Assembly: GCF_023516575.1 (NCBI RefSeq)
Contig: NZ_JAMGBE010000003.1
Coordinates: forward strand, 496,001-560,000
DNA: 64,000 bases
Source of the DNA: Sphingomonas hankyongi
GTDB lineage: Bacteria; Pseudomonadota; Alphaproteobacteria; Sphingomonadales; Sphingomonadaceae
Direction: 5' to 3'
A program made the position numbers and the translations under genes. The notes below the pieces were generated by a model. That model was not told where the DNA came from and did not search any database. It worked only from the letters and a program-made list of their open reading frames with translations. Each line of letters begins with the position of its first letter. The first letter of the stretch is position 1. Below, piece after piece: positions 1-7,631 of this stretch.

Positions 1-338
1 CGCCGCTCGATCAAGGTGAGATGCCCGACCGCGAGCCGCGCCGTCCTGGCCTCACGAAGGACGCCGCGCTTGTCAGCGACCTTTTGAAGCTGCTGCTCAA
101 GATCCGCGCCAAGGAGAGTGGAGTTGCCGCACGGCTCATCGCGCGCTCCGACGATCTCGAGGCTCTGGCGGCGGGAGTTCGGAAGAACCTCAGCATCCTC
201 AGTGGCTGGCGCTACGAGCAGTTCGGCAAGGATGCCCTCGACCTCGTTGAAGGCCGGCTGGCCTTCGCCATCGAGAATGGAAAGCTGAAAATGAGCCGGG
301 TTGTCAGCGAGAAGCGTGAGGAGCGCGTCCATGCGTAA
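1..338 (+). CDS. rnd: Ribonuclease D, C-terminal fragment (5' end outside window)
   Basis: The reading frame is open from base 3 to the TAA at 336-338, so this is the last 111 or so residues of a gene that begins upstream. The visible part is a helical HRDC-like region with the motif LSGWRYEQFGKDALDLVEG near the end, as in the nucleic-acid-binding C-terminus of alphaproteobacterial RNase D, a 3'-5' exonuclease of tRNA maturation. The catalytic DEDD exonuclease domain is not in the window, so activity cannot be judged. The downstream lipoprotein gene overlaps its last eight bases, which suggests translational coupling. Confidence 0.8.
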   Translation, partial: PLDQGEMPDREPRRPGLTKDAALVSDLLKLLLKIRAKESGVAARLIARSDDLEALAAGVRKNLSILSGWRYEQFGKDALDLVEGRLAFAIENGKLKMSRVVSEKREERVHA

Positions 339-627
339 CTGGTTGCTTTTGGCGCCCTTGTTGCTCGCCAGCTGCGCCGCCAGCGAGAATAAGAACCCAG
401 GACTGGATCAGCTGCCGCCGGGCTCGGCCTGTACGTCGACCGCTCTGGATTCCTTCGTCGGTCAGCCGGCAAGCGCCGATCTCGGTGCGCGAATGTTGGC
501 GGCATCGCACGCGAGCAAGCTGCGTTGGGTTCCTTTTGGTGCCGTCATCATGATGGACTTCAGCCCAATGCGCCTGACCGTCCGCCTGGATCAGCAAAAC
601 CGGGTGGCTTCGGCGACCTGCGGCTAA
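331..627 (+). CDS. Peptidase inhibitor I78 family lipoprotein
   Basis: 98 residues. The ATG at 331 gives a lipoprotein signal peptide with lipobox LLAS-C (Cys15), so the product should be anchored to an envelope membrane. The mature part has the I78 pattern: an early Cys, a VGQPAS segment, an R-W turn, then FSPMRLTVRLD and a final Cys-Gly. The two cysteines probably pair. I78 proteins are small elastase-type serine-protease inhibitors, but the target here is unknown. The start lies inside the end of rnd (eight-base overlap). The longer start at 301 was rejected because it buries the signal peptide. It ends tail to tail with hdaA, sharing four bases. Confidence 0.75.
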   Translation: MRNWLLLAPLLLASCAASENKNPGLDQLPPGSACTSTALDSFVGQPASADLGARMLAASHASKLRWVPFGAVIMMDFSPMRLTVRLDQQNRVASATCG

Positions 628-1247
628 GCCGCCTCGCCAATCATACTATTCTCGATCAGCGCGCGGCGGATTGTAGGTAGGCTGAGCCTGGCGCGTTCGG
701 CGATCGCGAATCGGTCCACGGCCTCAACGGCGCGTTCGGCAGTCCAATAGTCGCGATGGAGACGCTCGCTCATGAAGCGCAACGCATCGGCCGGCACATG
801 TAGACCCCGATCGGCGAAGAAAAGCTGGATCAGCCCCGAGAAGAGCATGTCGTCGGGATGATCTATGCGCGCGACCGGCGTAACTGCGAGCCGCGTCTTC
901 AGATCAGGCAGTCGCGGCGACCATGCCGGCGGCGCTTGATCCGCGACCATCACCAAAGGATGCCCGCTGTCCTGCGCCTGGTTCCACGCATGGAACAGCT
1001 CTTCTTCGTCTCGCTGCTCGGCCTCGTCGAACAGCCGACCACCTACCCTTTCGGCAAAGGTGCGCGCCAATAACGTACGGCCGGAACGCCTTGGACCGAT
1101 CAGGATCGTCGATTTGACCGGCCAAAGGCTCCACTTGCGAAAGTGCTCGAAGGCCTCCCGATTCGCTTCGCTGACGATGAAGCGGGCGTCGCCTTCGCTT
1201 TGCGGCCAGTCGAGCGGGAGCGCGATCTGGTCGTGACCGCGGTTCAT
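624..1247 (-). CDS. hdaA: HdaA, DnaA-related regulator of replication initiation
   Basis: 207 residues. The start ATG (1247-1245) overlaps the stop of the upstream gene as ATGA. The N-terminus carries a sliding-clamp-binding motif, QIALPLDW (residues 7-14), like the QLSLPL motif of Hda. An AAA+ fold resembling DnaA domain III follows, with P-loop GPRRSGRT, where Arg replaces the usual Lys, as also occurs in E. coli Hda. In regulatory inactivation of DnaA, clamp-bound Hda stimulates ATP hydrolysis by DnaA and prevents re-initiation. The protein lacks the DnaA DNA-binding domain IV, as expected. A longer N-terminal extension exists but lacks family character. Confidence 0.85.
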   Translation of the reverse strand: MNRGHDQIALPLDWPQSEGDARFIVSEANREAFEHFRKWSLWPVKSTILIGPRRSGRTLLARTFAERVGGRLFDEAEQRDEEELFHAWNQAQDSGHPLVMVADQAPPAWSPRLPDLKTRLAVTPVARIDHPDDMLFSGLIQLFFADRGLHVPADALRFMSERLHRDYWTAERAVEAVDRFAIAERARLSLPTIRRALIENSMIGEAA

Positions 1248-2533
1248 TCGGCCCCGGAAACCTGGTTCGACGCGGGCGGCGGCTGCGCCGGTGTGGACGG
1301 AGGCGGCGCTTGTGGCGCGGGCGGCTGCGGAATCGGCGGCGGCTTTTCGGAACCGGAGCGTACCCGAACCACCGTTCCAGATGCCTCCGCGACCCACCCA
1401 CGGGCGCTCAGCGCGGCAGCCAGGCTGGAAATGCCCCCGCGGTATGAGACCAGCACGTAGCTCGTGCCACCCGGATTGATCTGCTGCGGCGTGGCCGATT
1501 CGATCCCCGGCAGGGTCCGAAGGTGGGCCATGGCGAAATTGTACATGTTCACGTCGCCGCTGATCTGCACCTGATAGGCATTGGCCGGCGCCGCGACTGC
1601 CGCGACCGGCGCTTCCAACGGAAGCTCGAGCACTGGGGGCGGAGGAAGATCGAGCGACGAATCGCGCACGAGCATGCCGGCAGCGAGCGCATTGCCGAAA
1701 AGCTCATCCATGCGCCGCACGCCTTCGGCCATCATCTGAGGCAAGGCATCGCTGTTTGCGGCCGTCAGGGTGAATCCTCCAACAATCTCATTGTCGGGAC
1801 CGTGACGGGCGATGAACCGCGCGCGAGCCGGTCCGCCCGGATAGAGCCGCTGAACCTGCACCTCCGCGACGAGGATATCGGCGGCGCCATAATAATCGAT
1901 GATGTTGCGCCACCAGCCTCGTCCGGGCCGGATCGTTTGGGAAGCGTTGACCAACATCGGATCGGCACCAAGGCCGCTCACTCGAACGTAATCGATCGGG
2001 CTCTGGGACGTGCGGAACTGCGCCCAGGCCCGCTGCCACGCATTCCTTAGCTCCACGCTCGTCGAAGTCCCGGCGGTCACCGTGATCGGGATAAGCAGCA
2101 TCGGAACGGAACGCTGCACTTCGCCGCCTTCGACGCCGAGGTACTGCGCTGCCCGCGCGCGATCGAACAATATGCCCAGATCCGCGATGTAGCGGTTGGG
2201 ACCGATCTGCTCACGCTCGACATTGATCGAGCTCACGATGTCATCGAGCGTGGCGTCCGGCAGGTTCGGGGCCTCTTGCGGGGGTACGCCGCGCATCTTT
2301 GCGTACAGCATGCGGAAACCTTGTCGCTGAGCGACCCGCCAGCCGGCGAAGCGGGCCGATTGGGCATCCGGTCCGCCCACATCGACATGGATGCCGGTGA
2401 TTTCGAGCGTTCCCGAGCTGTCGATCGGCAGAATGCCGCGATCCGCCGTCTCGAGCTGAGCGTACAGCGCGCCGGCAAGACCGAGCGTCAGGAGCAAGAG
2501 CAGAAGAGAGACGGCAAGTCGGCGGCGGAGCAT
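1244..2533 (-). CDS. DUF2066-type exported protein
   Basis: 429 residues. The ATG at 2533 is immediately followed by MLRRRLAVSL and a long Leu-rich segment, a typical signal peptide or N-terminal anchor. The body resembles DUF2066 proteins, which in alphaproteobacteria often lie between purM and hdaA. The segment at about residues 310-380 (QISGDVNMYNFAMAHLRTLPG, shortened here) looks like a small ferredoxin-like repeat. The C-terminus is Pro-rich. No catalytic motif is recognisable. The start at 2599 (TTG) was rejected because it would run into purM and place charged residues before the signal. It is translationally coupled to hdaA. Confidence 0.65.
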   Translation of the reverse strand: MLRRRLAVSLLLLLLTLGLAGALYAQLETADRGILPIDSSGTLEITGIHVDVGGPDAQSARFAGWRVAQRQGFRMLYAKMRGVPPQEAPNLPDATLDDIVSSINVEREQIGPNRYIADLGILFDRARAAQYLGVEGGEVQRSVPMLLIPITVTAGTSTSVELRNAWQRAWAQFRTSQSPIDYVRVSGLGADPMLVNASQTIRPGRGWWRNIIDYYGAADILVAEVQVQRLYPGGPARARFIARHGPDNEIVGGFTLTAANSDALPQMMAEGVRRMDELFGNALAAGMLVRDSSLDLPPPPVLELPLEAPVAAVAAPANAYQVQISGDVNMYNFAMAHLRTLPGIESATPQQINPGGTSYVLVSYRGGISSLAAALSARGWVAEASGTVVRVRSGSEKPPPIPQPPAPQAPPPSTPAQPPPASNQVSGAE

Positions 2534-2598
2534 TCGCTGCGCCTTTTGGCGACAACGGCGTGGAAATCCAAGCGGCTTGTCTCTAGTGCGCGCGTTCA

Positions 2599-3687
2599 AT
2601 GAGCCAAAAGCCCCTCACTTACGCCGATGCGGGCGTATCGATCGACGCCGGCAATGCCCTGGTGAAGGCCATAGCACCGCTTGCAAAATCCACATCGCGC
2701 CCCGGCGCGGACGTGCAACTGGGCGGCTTCGGCGGTTTCTTCGATGTAAAGAGTGCCGGCTATCGCGACCCCCTGCTTGTCGCAGCCAACGACGGGGTCG
2801 GCACAAAGCTGAAGCTGGCGATCGAAACCGGTCGCCACGATGGCGTGGGGATCGACCTGGTCGCGATGTGCGCCAACGATCTCATCGTTCAGGGCGCTGA
2901 GCCTTTGTTCTTCCTCGATTATTTCGCGACCGGCAGACTCGATAACGATGTCGCGACCAAGGTTGTGGCCTCTATCGCAGAGGGATGCCGCCAGGCTGGC
3001 TGCGCCCTGATCGGGGGCGAGACCGCCGAAATGCCGGGGATGTATGCGGACGGCGACTACGACCTCGCCGGGTTCTGCGTAGGCGCCGTTGAACGGGAAA
3101 AGGTGCTGACGGGCGACAGCATCTGCCCTGGTGACGTCGTTCTTGGGCTCGCCAGCTCAGGTGTCCACAGCAACGGCTTTTCGCTCGTCCGCCGAATCAT
3201 CGCTGACCGCGGGTGGGATTTGACGCAAAGCCTTCCTTCACACGACGGACGCAGCCTTGGCGAGACATTGCTTACGCCAACCCGAATCTACGTTCGCTCA
3301 CTTCTAGCCCTAGTCCAGCAAGGCCGCATCAAGGGACTTGCGCATATTACCGGTGGCGGAATTCTAGAGAATATTCCGAGAGTTCTGCCGGATTCCTGCC
3401 ATGCAGTGATCGAAACATCCTCTTGGGACCTGCCGACGATATTCGGGATGCTGCAAGAAGGCGGTCGGATTGCTCCACAGGAGATGGCGCGAACCTTCAA
3501 CTGCGGGATCGGCATGGCCGTGATCGCGGATGTGGACGAGGTCGACCATGTCAAAGCGTCCCTCGAAAGCGCCGGTGAAGTGGTCTACCGGATCGGCCGT
3601 ATCGACGAAGGGCAGCGCGGCTGCACGGTAACCGGCGGTCGGAATTGGAATTCTTCAGAGGACTGGTCCGCAATCCATCATGCGTGA
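2599..3687 (+). CDS. purM: Phosphoribosylformylglycinamidine cyclo-ligase (AIR synthetase)
   Basis: 362 residues, full length. It catalyses ATP-dependent ring closure of FGAM to AIR in purine biosynthesis, in the cytosol. Family hallmarks are the N-terminal [17 protein letters not shown], the [10 protein letters not shown] substrate loop, [11 protein letters not shown], and the C-terminal [13 protein letters not shown] and FNCGIGM segments. The ATG at 2599 is the natural start. It is divergent from the DUF2066 gene across a 65-base gap. The gene is followed directly by purN with an eight-base overlap, so both late purine enzymes are co-expressed. Confidence 0.96.
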   Translation: MSQKPLTYADAGVSIDAGNALVKAIAPLAKSTSRPGADVQLGGFGGFFDVKSAGYRDPLLVAANDGVGTKLKLAIETGRHDGVGIDLVAMCANDLIVQGAEPLFFLDYFATGRLDNDVATKVVASIAEGCRQAGCALIGGETAEMPGMYADGDYDLAGFCVGAVEREKVLTGDSICPGDVVLGLASSGVHSNGFSLVRRIIADRGWDLTQSLPSHDGRSLGETLLTPTRIYVRSLLALVQQGRIKGLAHITGGGILENIPRVLPDSCHAVIETSSWDLPTIFGMLQEGGRIAPQEMARTFNCGIGMAVIADVDEVDHVKASLESAGEVVYRIGRIDEGQRGCTVTGGRNWNSSEDWSAIHHA

Positions 3688-4240
3688 TCCGCGGCGCGTC
3701 GGGATCCTGATTTCGGGGCGCGGGAGCAACATGCGCGCGCTCGTCGAAAATGCGATTTCCTACGAGGTGGCCCTCGTCGTTTCGAACAAACCGCGAGCAC
3801 CGGGCCTCGAATGGGCCCGCGCCCATGGCCTTCCCACCTGGTCACAGGACAGCAAGGGCGCCGAGAAGGAGGCGTATGATCGCGTGGTCAGCGCGGTCCT
3901 CGATGAGCAGTCGGTCGGCACGATCGCCTTAGCGGGATTCATGAGGATCCTGTCGCCGTGGTTCGTGGAGGAATGGCGGGGACGAATCGTCAACATCCAC
4001 CCTTCCCTGCTGCCTAAATATCGCGGCCTGGACACACACGCTCGTGCGATCGACGCCGGCGACAAGATTGCGGGCTGTTCCGTGCACATCGTCACTGACG
4101 AGCTCGATGCAGGAGAAGTCCTCGGACAGACCGAAGTGCCGATCGAACCGGGTGAAACCCCTGCAAGCCTCGAGCAGCGCGTTCTTTTGGCGGAGCATGC
4201 GCTATATCCGCGGCTCTTGAACGAGTTCGTCTGCCGATGA
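3680..4240 (+). CDS. purN: Phosphoribosylglycinamide formyltransferase (GART)
   Basis: 186 residues. It transfers a formyl group from 10-formyl-THF to GAR in purine synthesis. The sequence shows the N-terminal nucleotide-fold motif [12 protein letters not shown], the catalytic signature [16 protein letters not shown] (Asn and His of the active site), and the downstream D in [11 protein letters not shown]. Length is normal for the short bacterial enzyme. The ATG lies inside the end of purM (ATGCGTGA, eight-base overlap), and the next gene starts on its stop codon (ATGA). Confidence 0.96.
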   Translation: MRDPRRVGILISGRGSNMRALVENAISYEVALVVSNKPRAPGLEWARAHGLPTWSQDSKGAEKEAYDRVVSAVLDEQSVGTIALAGFMRILSPWFVEEWRGRIVNIHPSLLPKYRGLDTHARAIDAGDKIAGCSVHIVTDELDAGEVLGQTEVPIEPGETPASLEQRVLLAEHALYPRLLNEFVCR

Positions 4241-4599
4241 TCGACGCCCTGCAAATCGTCCGCGAGACTGCGTTGGCTCTTCCCGAAACGGAGGAGCGTG
4301 CCTCGCATGGGCAACCGACCTTCTTCGTGGCCGGCAAACAATTCGCGCAGTTTCGAGACAACCACCATGGCGACGGGAAGACGGTGGTTTGTGTGCGCAC
4401 GAGCAGCCTCGATGAGCAGGCGACCCTGCTAGATGCGGCGCCGGAAGTTTATTCCAAGCCAGCCTACCTCGGCTCGTCGGGTTGGGTGTCCGTGAACCTG
4501 GCTGGCCCGGCCGTCGACTGGAGCCATGTGGTCGACCGCATTTCCCAGAGCTGGGAGATGGCGGCACCACAAAGACTGCTTGAAGCGGGCGGAAGGTAG
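4237..4599 (+). CDS. MmcQ/YjbR family protein
   Basis: 120 residues, starting at an ATG that overlaps the purN stop (ATGA). It has the YjbR/CyaY-like fold signature: an N-terminal helix ending LPETEERASHGQPTFFV, a middle strand KTVVCVRTS, and C-terminal WVSVNLAGPAVDW. Such proteins are called DNA-binding-like from structure, but their biochemical role is not established. The operon position after purN suggests only co-transcription. Confidence 0.75.
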   Translation: MIDALQIVRETALALPETEERASHGQPTFFVAGKQFAQFRDNHHGDGKTVVCVRTSSLDEQATLLDAAPEVYSKPAYLGSSGWVSVNLAGPAVDWSHVVDRISQSWEMAAPQRLLEAGGR

Positions 4600-4642
4600 C
4601 GATTACTGTTCGGGTTAACTCGGGGATCAACGGAGAACCGTC

Positions 4643-5086
4643 ATGATCCTTACCCTCTTGATTCTTGCCAATGCCGCCAATGCCGAATTGCCCATGCCGA
4701 GCTTTCTCGCCGGATGTTGGGAGGAAAAGCGTACCGACGGCTGGACCGAAGAATGCTGGACGAGCGCCCGAGGCGGACTGATGATCGGGTCCGGCCGCGA
4801 CGGCGCAGCCGACAGCGTGCGCCACTGGGAGTGGATGCGCATTCAAAAGACAGCCGATGGGTCGGTGACGCTCTACGGATCGCCCAAAGGGGCGACCCCG
4901 GTCGCATTCCAGGCGACAGCAAGCGACGGTCGGTCAATCACCTTCCTGAACGCGAGTCATGATTACCCGCAGCGCGTTACTTACCGGCTGACCGAGTCCG
5001 GGCTTCGCGCCGAAATCTCGCTCGCAGACGGAAGCAGGCCCAACCGCTGGAATTACCAGCGGCCAGACCGTCCCTCGGCAGATTAA
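4643..5086 (+). CDS. DUF6265-like exported protein
   Basis: 147 residues with a short signal peptide ending NAANA-EL. The mature domain begins [15 protein letters not shown] and includes [16 protein letters not shown] and [17 protein letters not shown], characteristic of the DUF6265 lipocalin-like family of unknown function. It is 43 bases after the MmcQ-like gene, with a plausible ribosome site (GGAGAACC) ahead of the ATG. Its stop codon overlaps that of ndk on the opposite strand (TTAA, four bases). Confidence 0.65.
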   Translation: MILTLLILANAANAELPMPSFLAGCWEEKRTDGWTEECWTSARGGLMIGSGRDGAADSVRHWEWMRIQKTADGSVTLYGSPKGATPVAFQATASDGRSITFLNASHDYPQRVTYRLTESGLRAEISLADGSRPNRWNYQRPDRPSAD

Positions 5087-5505
5087 CCGACGATCTCGTC
5101 GGGGCTGAAGAAGAAGTCGATTTCGATCTTCGCGTTCTCGTCGCTGTCGGAACCGTGCACCGAATTGGCTTCGATCGATTCCGCGTAGGTCTTGCGAATC
5201 GTGCCCTCGTCGGCCTGGGCGGGGTTTGTGGCGCCCATAACCTGTCGATTGCGTGCGACAGCGTCTTCACCCTCAAGCACCTGCACGACGACAGGACCTG
5301 ACGTCATGAAGTCACACAGGTCGTTGTAGAAGGGCCGCTCCTTGTGGACCGCGTAAAAGCCCTCGGCCTGGTCGCGCGTCATGTGGATGCGCTTCGAGGC
5401 GACGACGCGGAGGCCCGCCTCTTCCAGCATCTTCGTGACCGCGCCGGTAAGGTTGCGGCGGGTGGCGTCGGGCTTGATGATCGAAAAGGTGCGCGTCACG
5501 GCCAT
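5083..5505 (-). CDS. ndk: Nucleoside diphosphate kinase
   Basis: 140 residues, standard length. It exchanges gamma-phosphate between NTPs and NDPs through a phospho-histidine. The catalytic His is H117 in NSVHGSDS. The N-terminal [13 protein letters not shown] and the central [16 protein letters not shown] segments match the family. It lies 77 bases downstream of holC on the same strand. The pepA-holC-ndk order fits sphingomonad chromosomes. Confidence 0.96.
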   Translation of the reverse strand: MAVTRTFSIIKPDATRRNLTGAVTKMLEEAGLRVVASKRIHMTRDQAEGFYAVHKERPFYNDLCDFMTSGPVVVQVLEGEDAVARNRQVMGATNPAQADEGTIRKTYAESIEANSVHGSDSDENAKIEIDFFFSPDEIVG

Positions 5506-5582
5506 GACCGGGCGATCTCCTGCTGGTGGTTTGGATGGAATTTGGTGCGCCGCCTAGCGGCGAGCGCGCCCGGCGGCAAGCC

Positions 5583-6020
5583 TCAGGCCTTCTTCACCCA
5601 CTTGCCGTCTTCCTGCGCCCAATATCGTCTCTCAACCCCTTCGCGCCCTGCCAGCAACTTCCAGGCCAAACGGGCCGCTTCCAGCGTCGCGGCGTCGAAC
5701 AGGTAGAATGCGCGGTCATAAGCCAGGGCGGCCTCTCGCCACTGACCATCGGCGATGAGCATGTTCCGTGCGAGATTCGGAGCATCGGGGCTTGTCGAGA
5801 GCAGGATGGGTTGGCGCGCGTCCTCTGCCCCGCCCGCTAGTCCATGCGGCAGGAAGCTTGTCGGTGCCTGGTCCCAGAGCATCCGATCGAGGCGCGCGAG
5901 AACACCCTCGTCTTCGGCGACGACGAGAAGCCGTCCGTCCTGCGAGAGCAGCTTCTCTGCGATGCTGGCGATGATTTGCTCGACCGGACTTGAGCCTAGT
6001 TGATAAAAATCCACGAGCAT
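5583..6020 (-). CDS. holC: DNA polymerase III chi subunit
   Basis: 145 residues. Chi links the clamp-loader complex to SSB. The sequence begins [16 protein letters not shown] and has the family core [18 protein letters not shown] and [10 protein letters not shown], followed by a C-terminal helical region with [14 protein letters not shown], which matches the usual chi ending. It is 15 bases downstream of pepA and so almost certainly in its transcript, a common alphaproteobacterial pairing. Confidence 0.88.
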   Translation of the reverse strand: MLVDFYQLGSSPVEQIIASIAEKLLSQDGRLLVVAEDEGVLARLDRMLWDQAPTSFLPHGLAGGAEDARQPILLSTSPDAPNLARNMLIADGQWREAALAYDRAFYLFDAATLEAARLAWKLLAGREGVERRYWAQEDGKWVKKA

Positions 6021-6035
6021 CGCCAGCCTGCCTGG

Positions 6036-7487
6036 TCAGGCCTCGATCACGTCTTCCACATATTGATCGAGCAGCCGGACGCCGAAACCCGTCGCGCCTT
6101 TTTCGCGGTCGTGACTGGCTTTGTCGGACCAGGCCTTGCCGGCCATGTCGATATGCGCCCACTGCACACCGTTATCGATAAAACGCTGGATGAACTGGGC
6201 CGCGGTAATGGACCCGCCCTCGCGTGGGCCGACGTTCTTCATGTCGGCGATCGGAGAGTCGATCAGACGGTCGAAGACGTCTCCCATCGGCATCCGCCAC
6301 AACTTGTCGCCGGACGTGTCGCCCGCCTTCGTCAGCTTGGCAGCAAGATCTTCATTGTTCGAGAACAACCCGGCATATTCATGCCCCAGGCTGATGAGGA
6401 TCGCGCCAGTCAGGGTCGCGAGATCGACGATGGTCGAAGGCTTATAGGTACGCTCGACGTAAGTGATGGCGTCGGCGAGGACAAGACGCCCTTCAGCGTC
6501 GGTATTGATCACTTCGACGCTCTGGCCCGACATGGTTGTTACCACGTCGCCTGGCCGTTGCGCTGTTCCGGACGGCATGTTCTCGACCAGTCCGCAGATG
6601 CCGACGATGTTCGCCTTCGCCTTGCGCCTGGCCAATGTCTTGAGGGCGCCCGCGACGGCCCCGGCGCCGCCCATGTCCCACTTCATCGCTTCCATGCCGG
6701 CGGCGGGCTTGATCGAGATTCCGCCCGTGTCGAACGTCACGCCCTTGCCGACGAATGCGGTCGGCGCACCGTCTGAGCCGCTGCCGTTCCAGCGCAGGAT
6801 GAGGAGGCGCGGATCGCGCGCCGATCCCTGCGCGACGCCGAGCAGGGCGCCCATCCCGAGCTTCTCCATCTGGGCGCGATCCAGCACTTCAATCTCAACG
6901 CCCGTCCCATCGAGCGACGCTTGAACGCGCTCAACGAAGCTTTCTGGATAAATGATGTTCGCGGGTTCGGTGACCAGCTCACGGGTCAGCGCAACTCCGT
7001 CCAGCACCGGCTCCCAGCGAGACCGGTACCGATCTTCGGCCCCTTCGCCGGCGCCAACGATCGTCACCTCGGCAAGCGTGGGCTTCTGCTTTTCCTTGAG
7101 CGTGGTCCGGTAGCGATCATAACGCCAGGCACGTAGCGCGGCGCCAAGAGCGACCCGGGCAGCGCCGTCCGCATCATAATTCAGACCCGTAAGATCGATA
7201 ACCGCCGCGGTTTCACCGGAGGTGAGCAGCCGCGCGACGGCGTTGCCGCCGAGCTTTTCTGCCGACGCCGGGGAATTCCCGTTCTTCTCGAGACCCAGAA
7301 CGACAATCCGGCGTCCGCCCTGAAAATGCTCGGCCGCGCTGGCGGCATCACCTTCGAACCGCTGCCTGCTGAGGGCATCGCGCAGCTCACCGCCCAGGTT
7401 GCGAACGGATTCGGCGTCGGGGCCCGTTGCGGGCACGACAAGCGCGAAATTTCCGTCTGGAAGGCGGTCGGCAAAGCGGATTTTCAT
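6036..7487 (-). CDS. pepA: Leucyl aminopeptidase, M17 family
   Basis: 483 residues. It is a cytosolic, di-metal aminopeptidase releasing N-terminal residues from peptides. The M17 signature NTDAEGRL lies in VEVINTDAEGRLVLADA. Metal and substrate elements GKGVTFDTGGISIKP and KWDMGGAGAV are intact. The N-terminal domain (about residues 1-150) is divergent, as usual in the family. First gene of a pepA-holC unit; a candidate promoter lies about 37 bases upstream. PepA of E. coli also binds DNA, but nothing here shows that role. Confidence 0.95.
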   Translation of the reverse strand: MKIRFADRLPDGNFALVVPATGPDAESVRNLGGELRDALSRQRFEGDAASAAEHFQGGRRIVVLGLEKNGNSPASAEKLGGNAVARLLTSGETAAVIDLTGLNYDADGAARVALGAALRAWRYDRYRTTLKEKQKPTLAEVTIVGAGEGAEDRYRSRWEPVLDGVALTRELVTEPANIIYPESFVERVQASLDGTGVEIEVLDRAQMEKLGMGALLGVAQGSARDPRLLILRWNGSGSDGAPTAFVGKGVTFDTGGISIKPAAGMEAMKWDMGGAGAVAGALKTLARRKAKANIVGICGLVENMPSGTAQRPGDVVTTMSGQSVEVINTDAEGRLVLADAITYVERTYKPSTIVDLATLTGAILISLGHEYAGLFSNNEDLAAKLTKAGDTSGDKLWRMPMGDVFDRLIDSPIADMKNVGPREGGSITAAQFIQRFIDNGVQWAHIDMAGKAWSDKASHDREKGATGFGVRLLDQYVEDVIEA

Positions 7488-7523
7488 GAAAGGGTCCTCG
7501 AAACAAAACGGATTTGCAGGCGG

Positions 7524-7552
7524 CCTTTAAGCTGCGGGTGGCGCCTTGGCAA
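7524..7552 (-). promoter_or_regulatory. Candidate sigma-70-like promoter for pepA
   Basis: On the minus strand TTGCCA (7552-7547) and TAAAGG (7529-7524) are separated by 17 bases. The -35 is close to consensus and the -10 is weak. The predicted transcript would start near 7517 and give a leader of about 30 bases before the pepA ATG. The 144-base gap also must serve lptD on the plus strand, for which I find no convincing hexamers. Confidence 0.3.
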
Positions 7553-7631
7553 AACCTCGGTGATTGTCGGCAAACGGGTGAGGCTATAGGCACGAGAGTC
7601 GAAGCCAGTCGGATGAGCGGGACAAACTGAG

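Noticed and set aside
2534-2599. Longer start (TTG at 2599) for the DUF2066 gene
   Set aside because: It would bury the signal peptide behind charged residues and overlap the purM start; ATG 2533 is better placed.
7560-7592. lptD promoter TTGTCG...TATAGG
   Set aside because: The spacer is only 15 bases, too short for a confident call.
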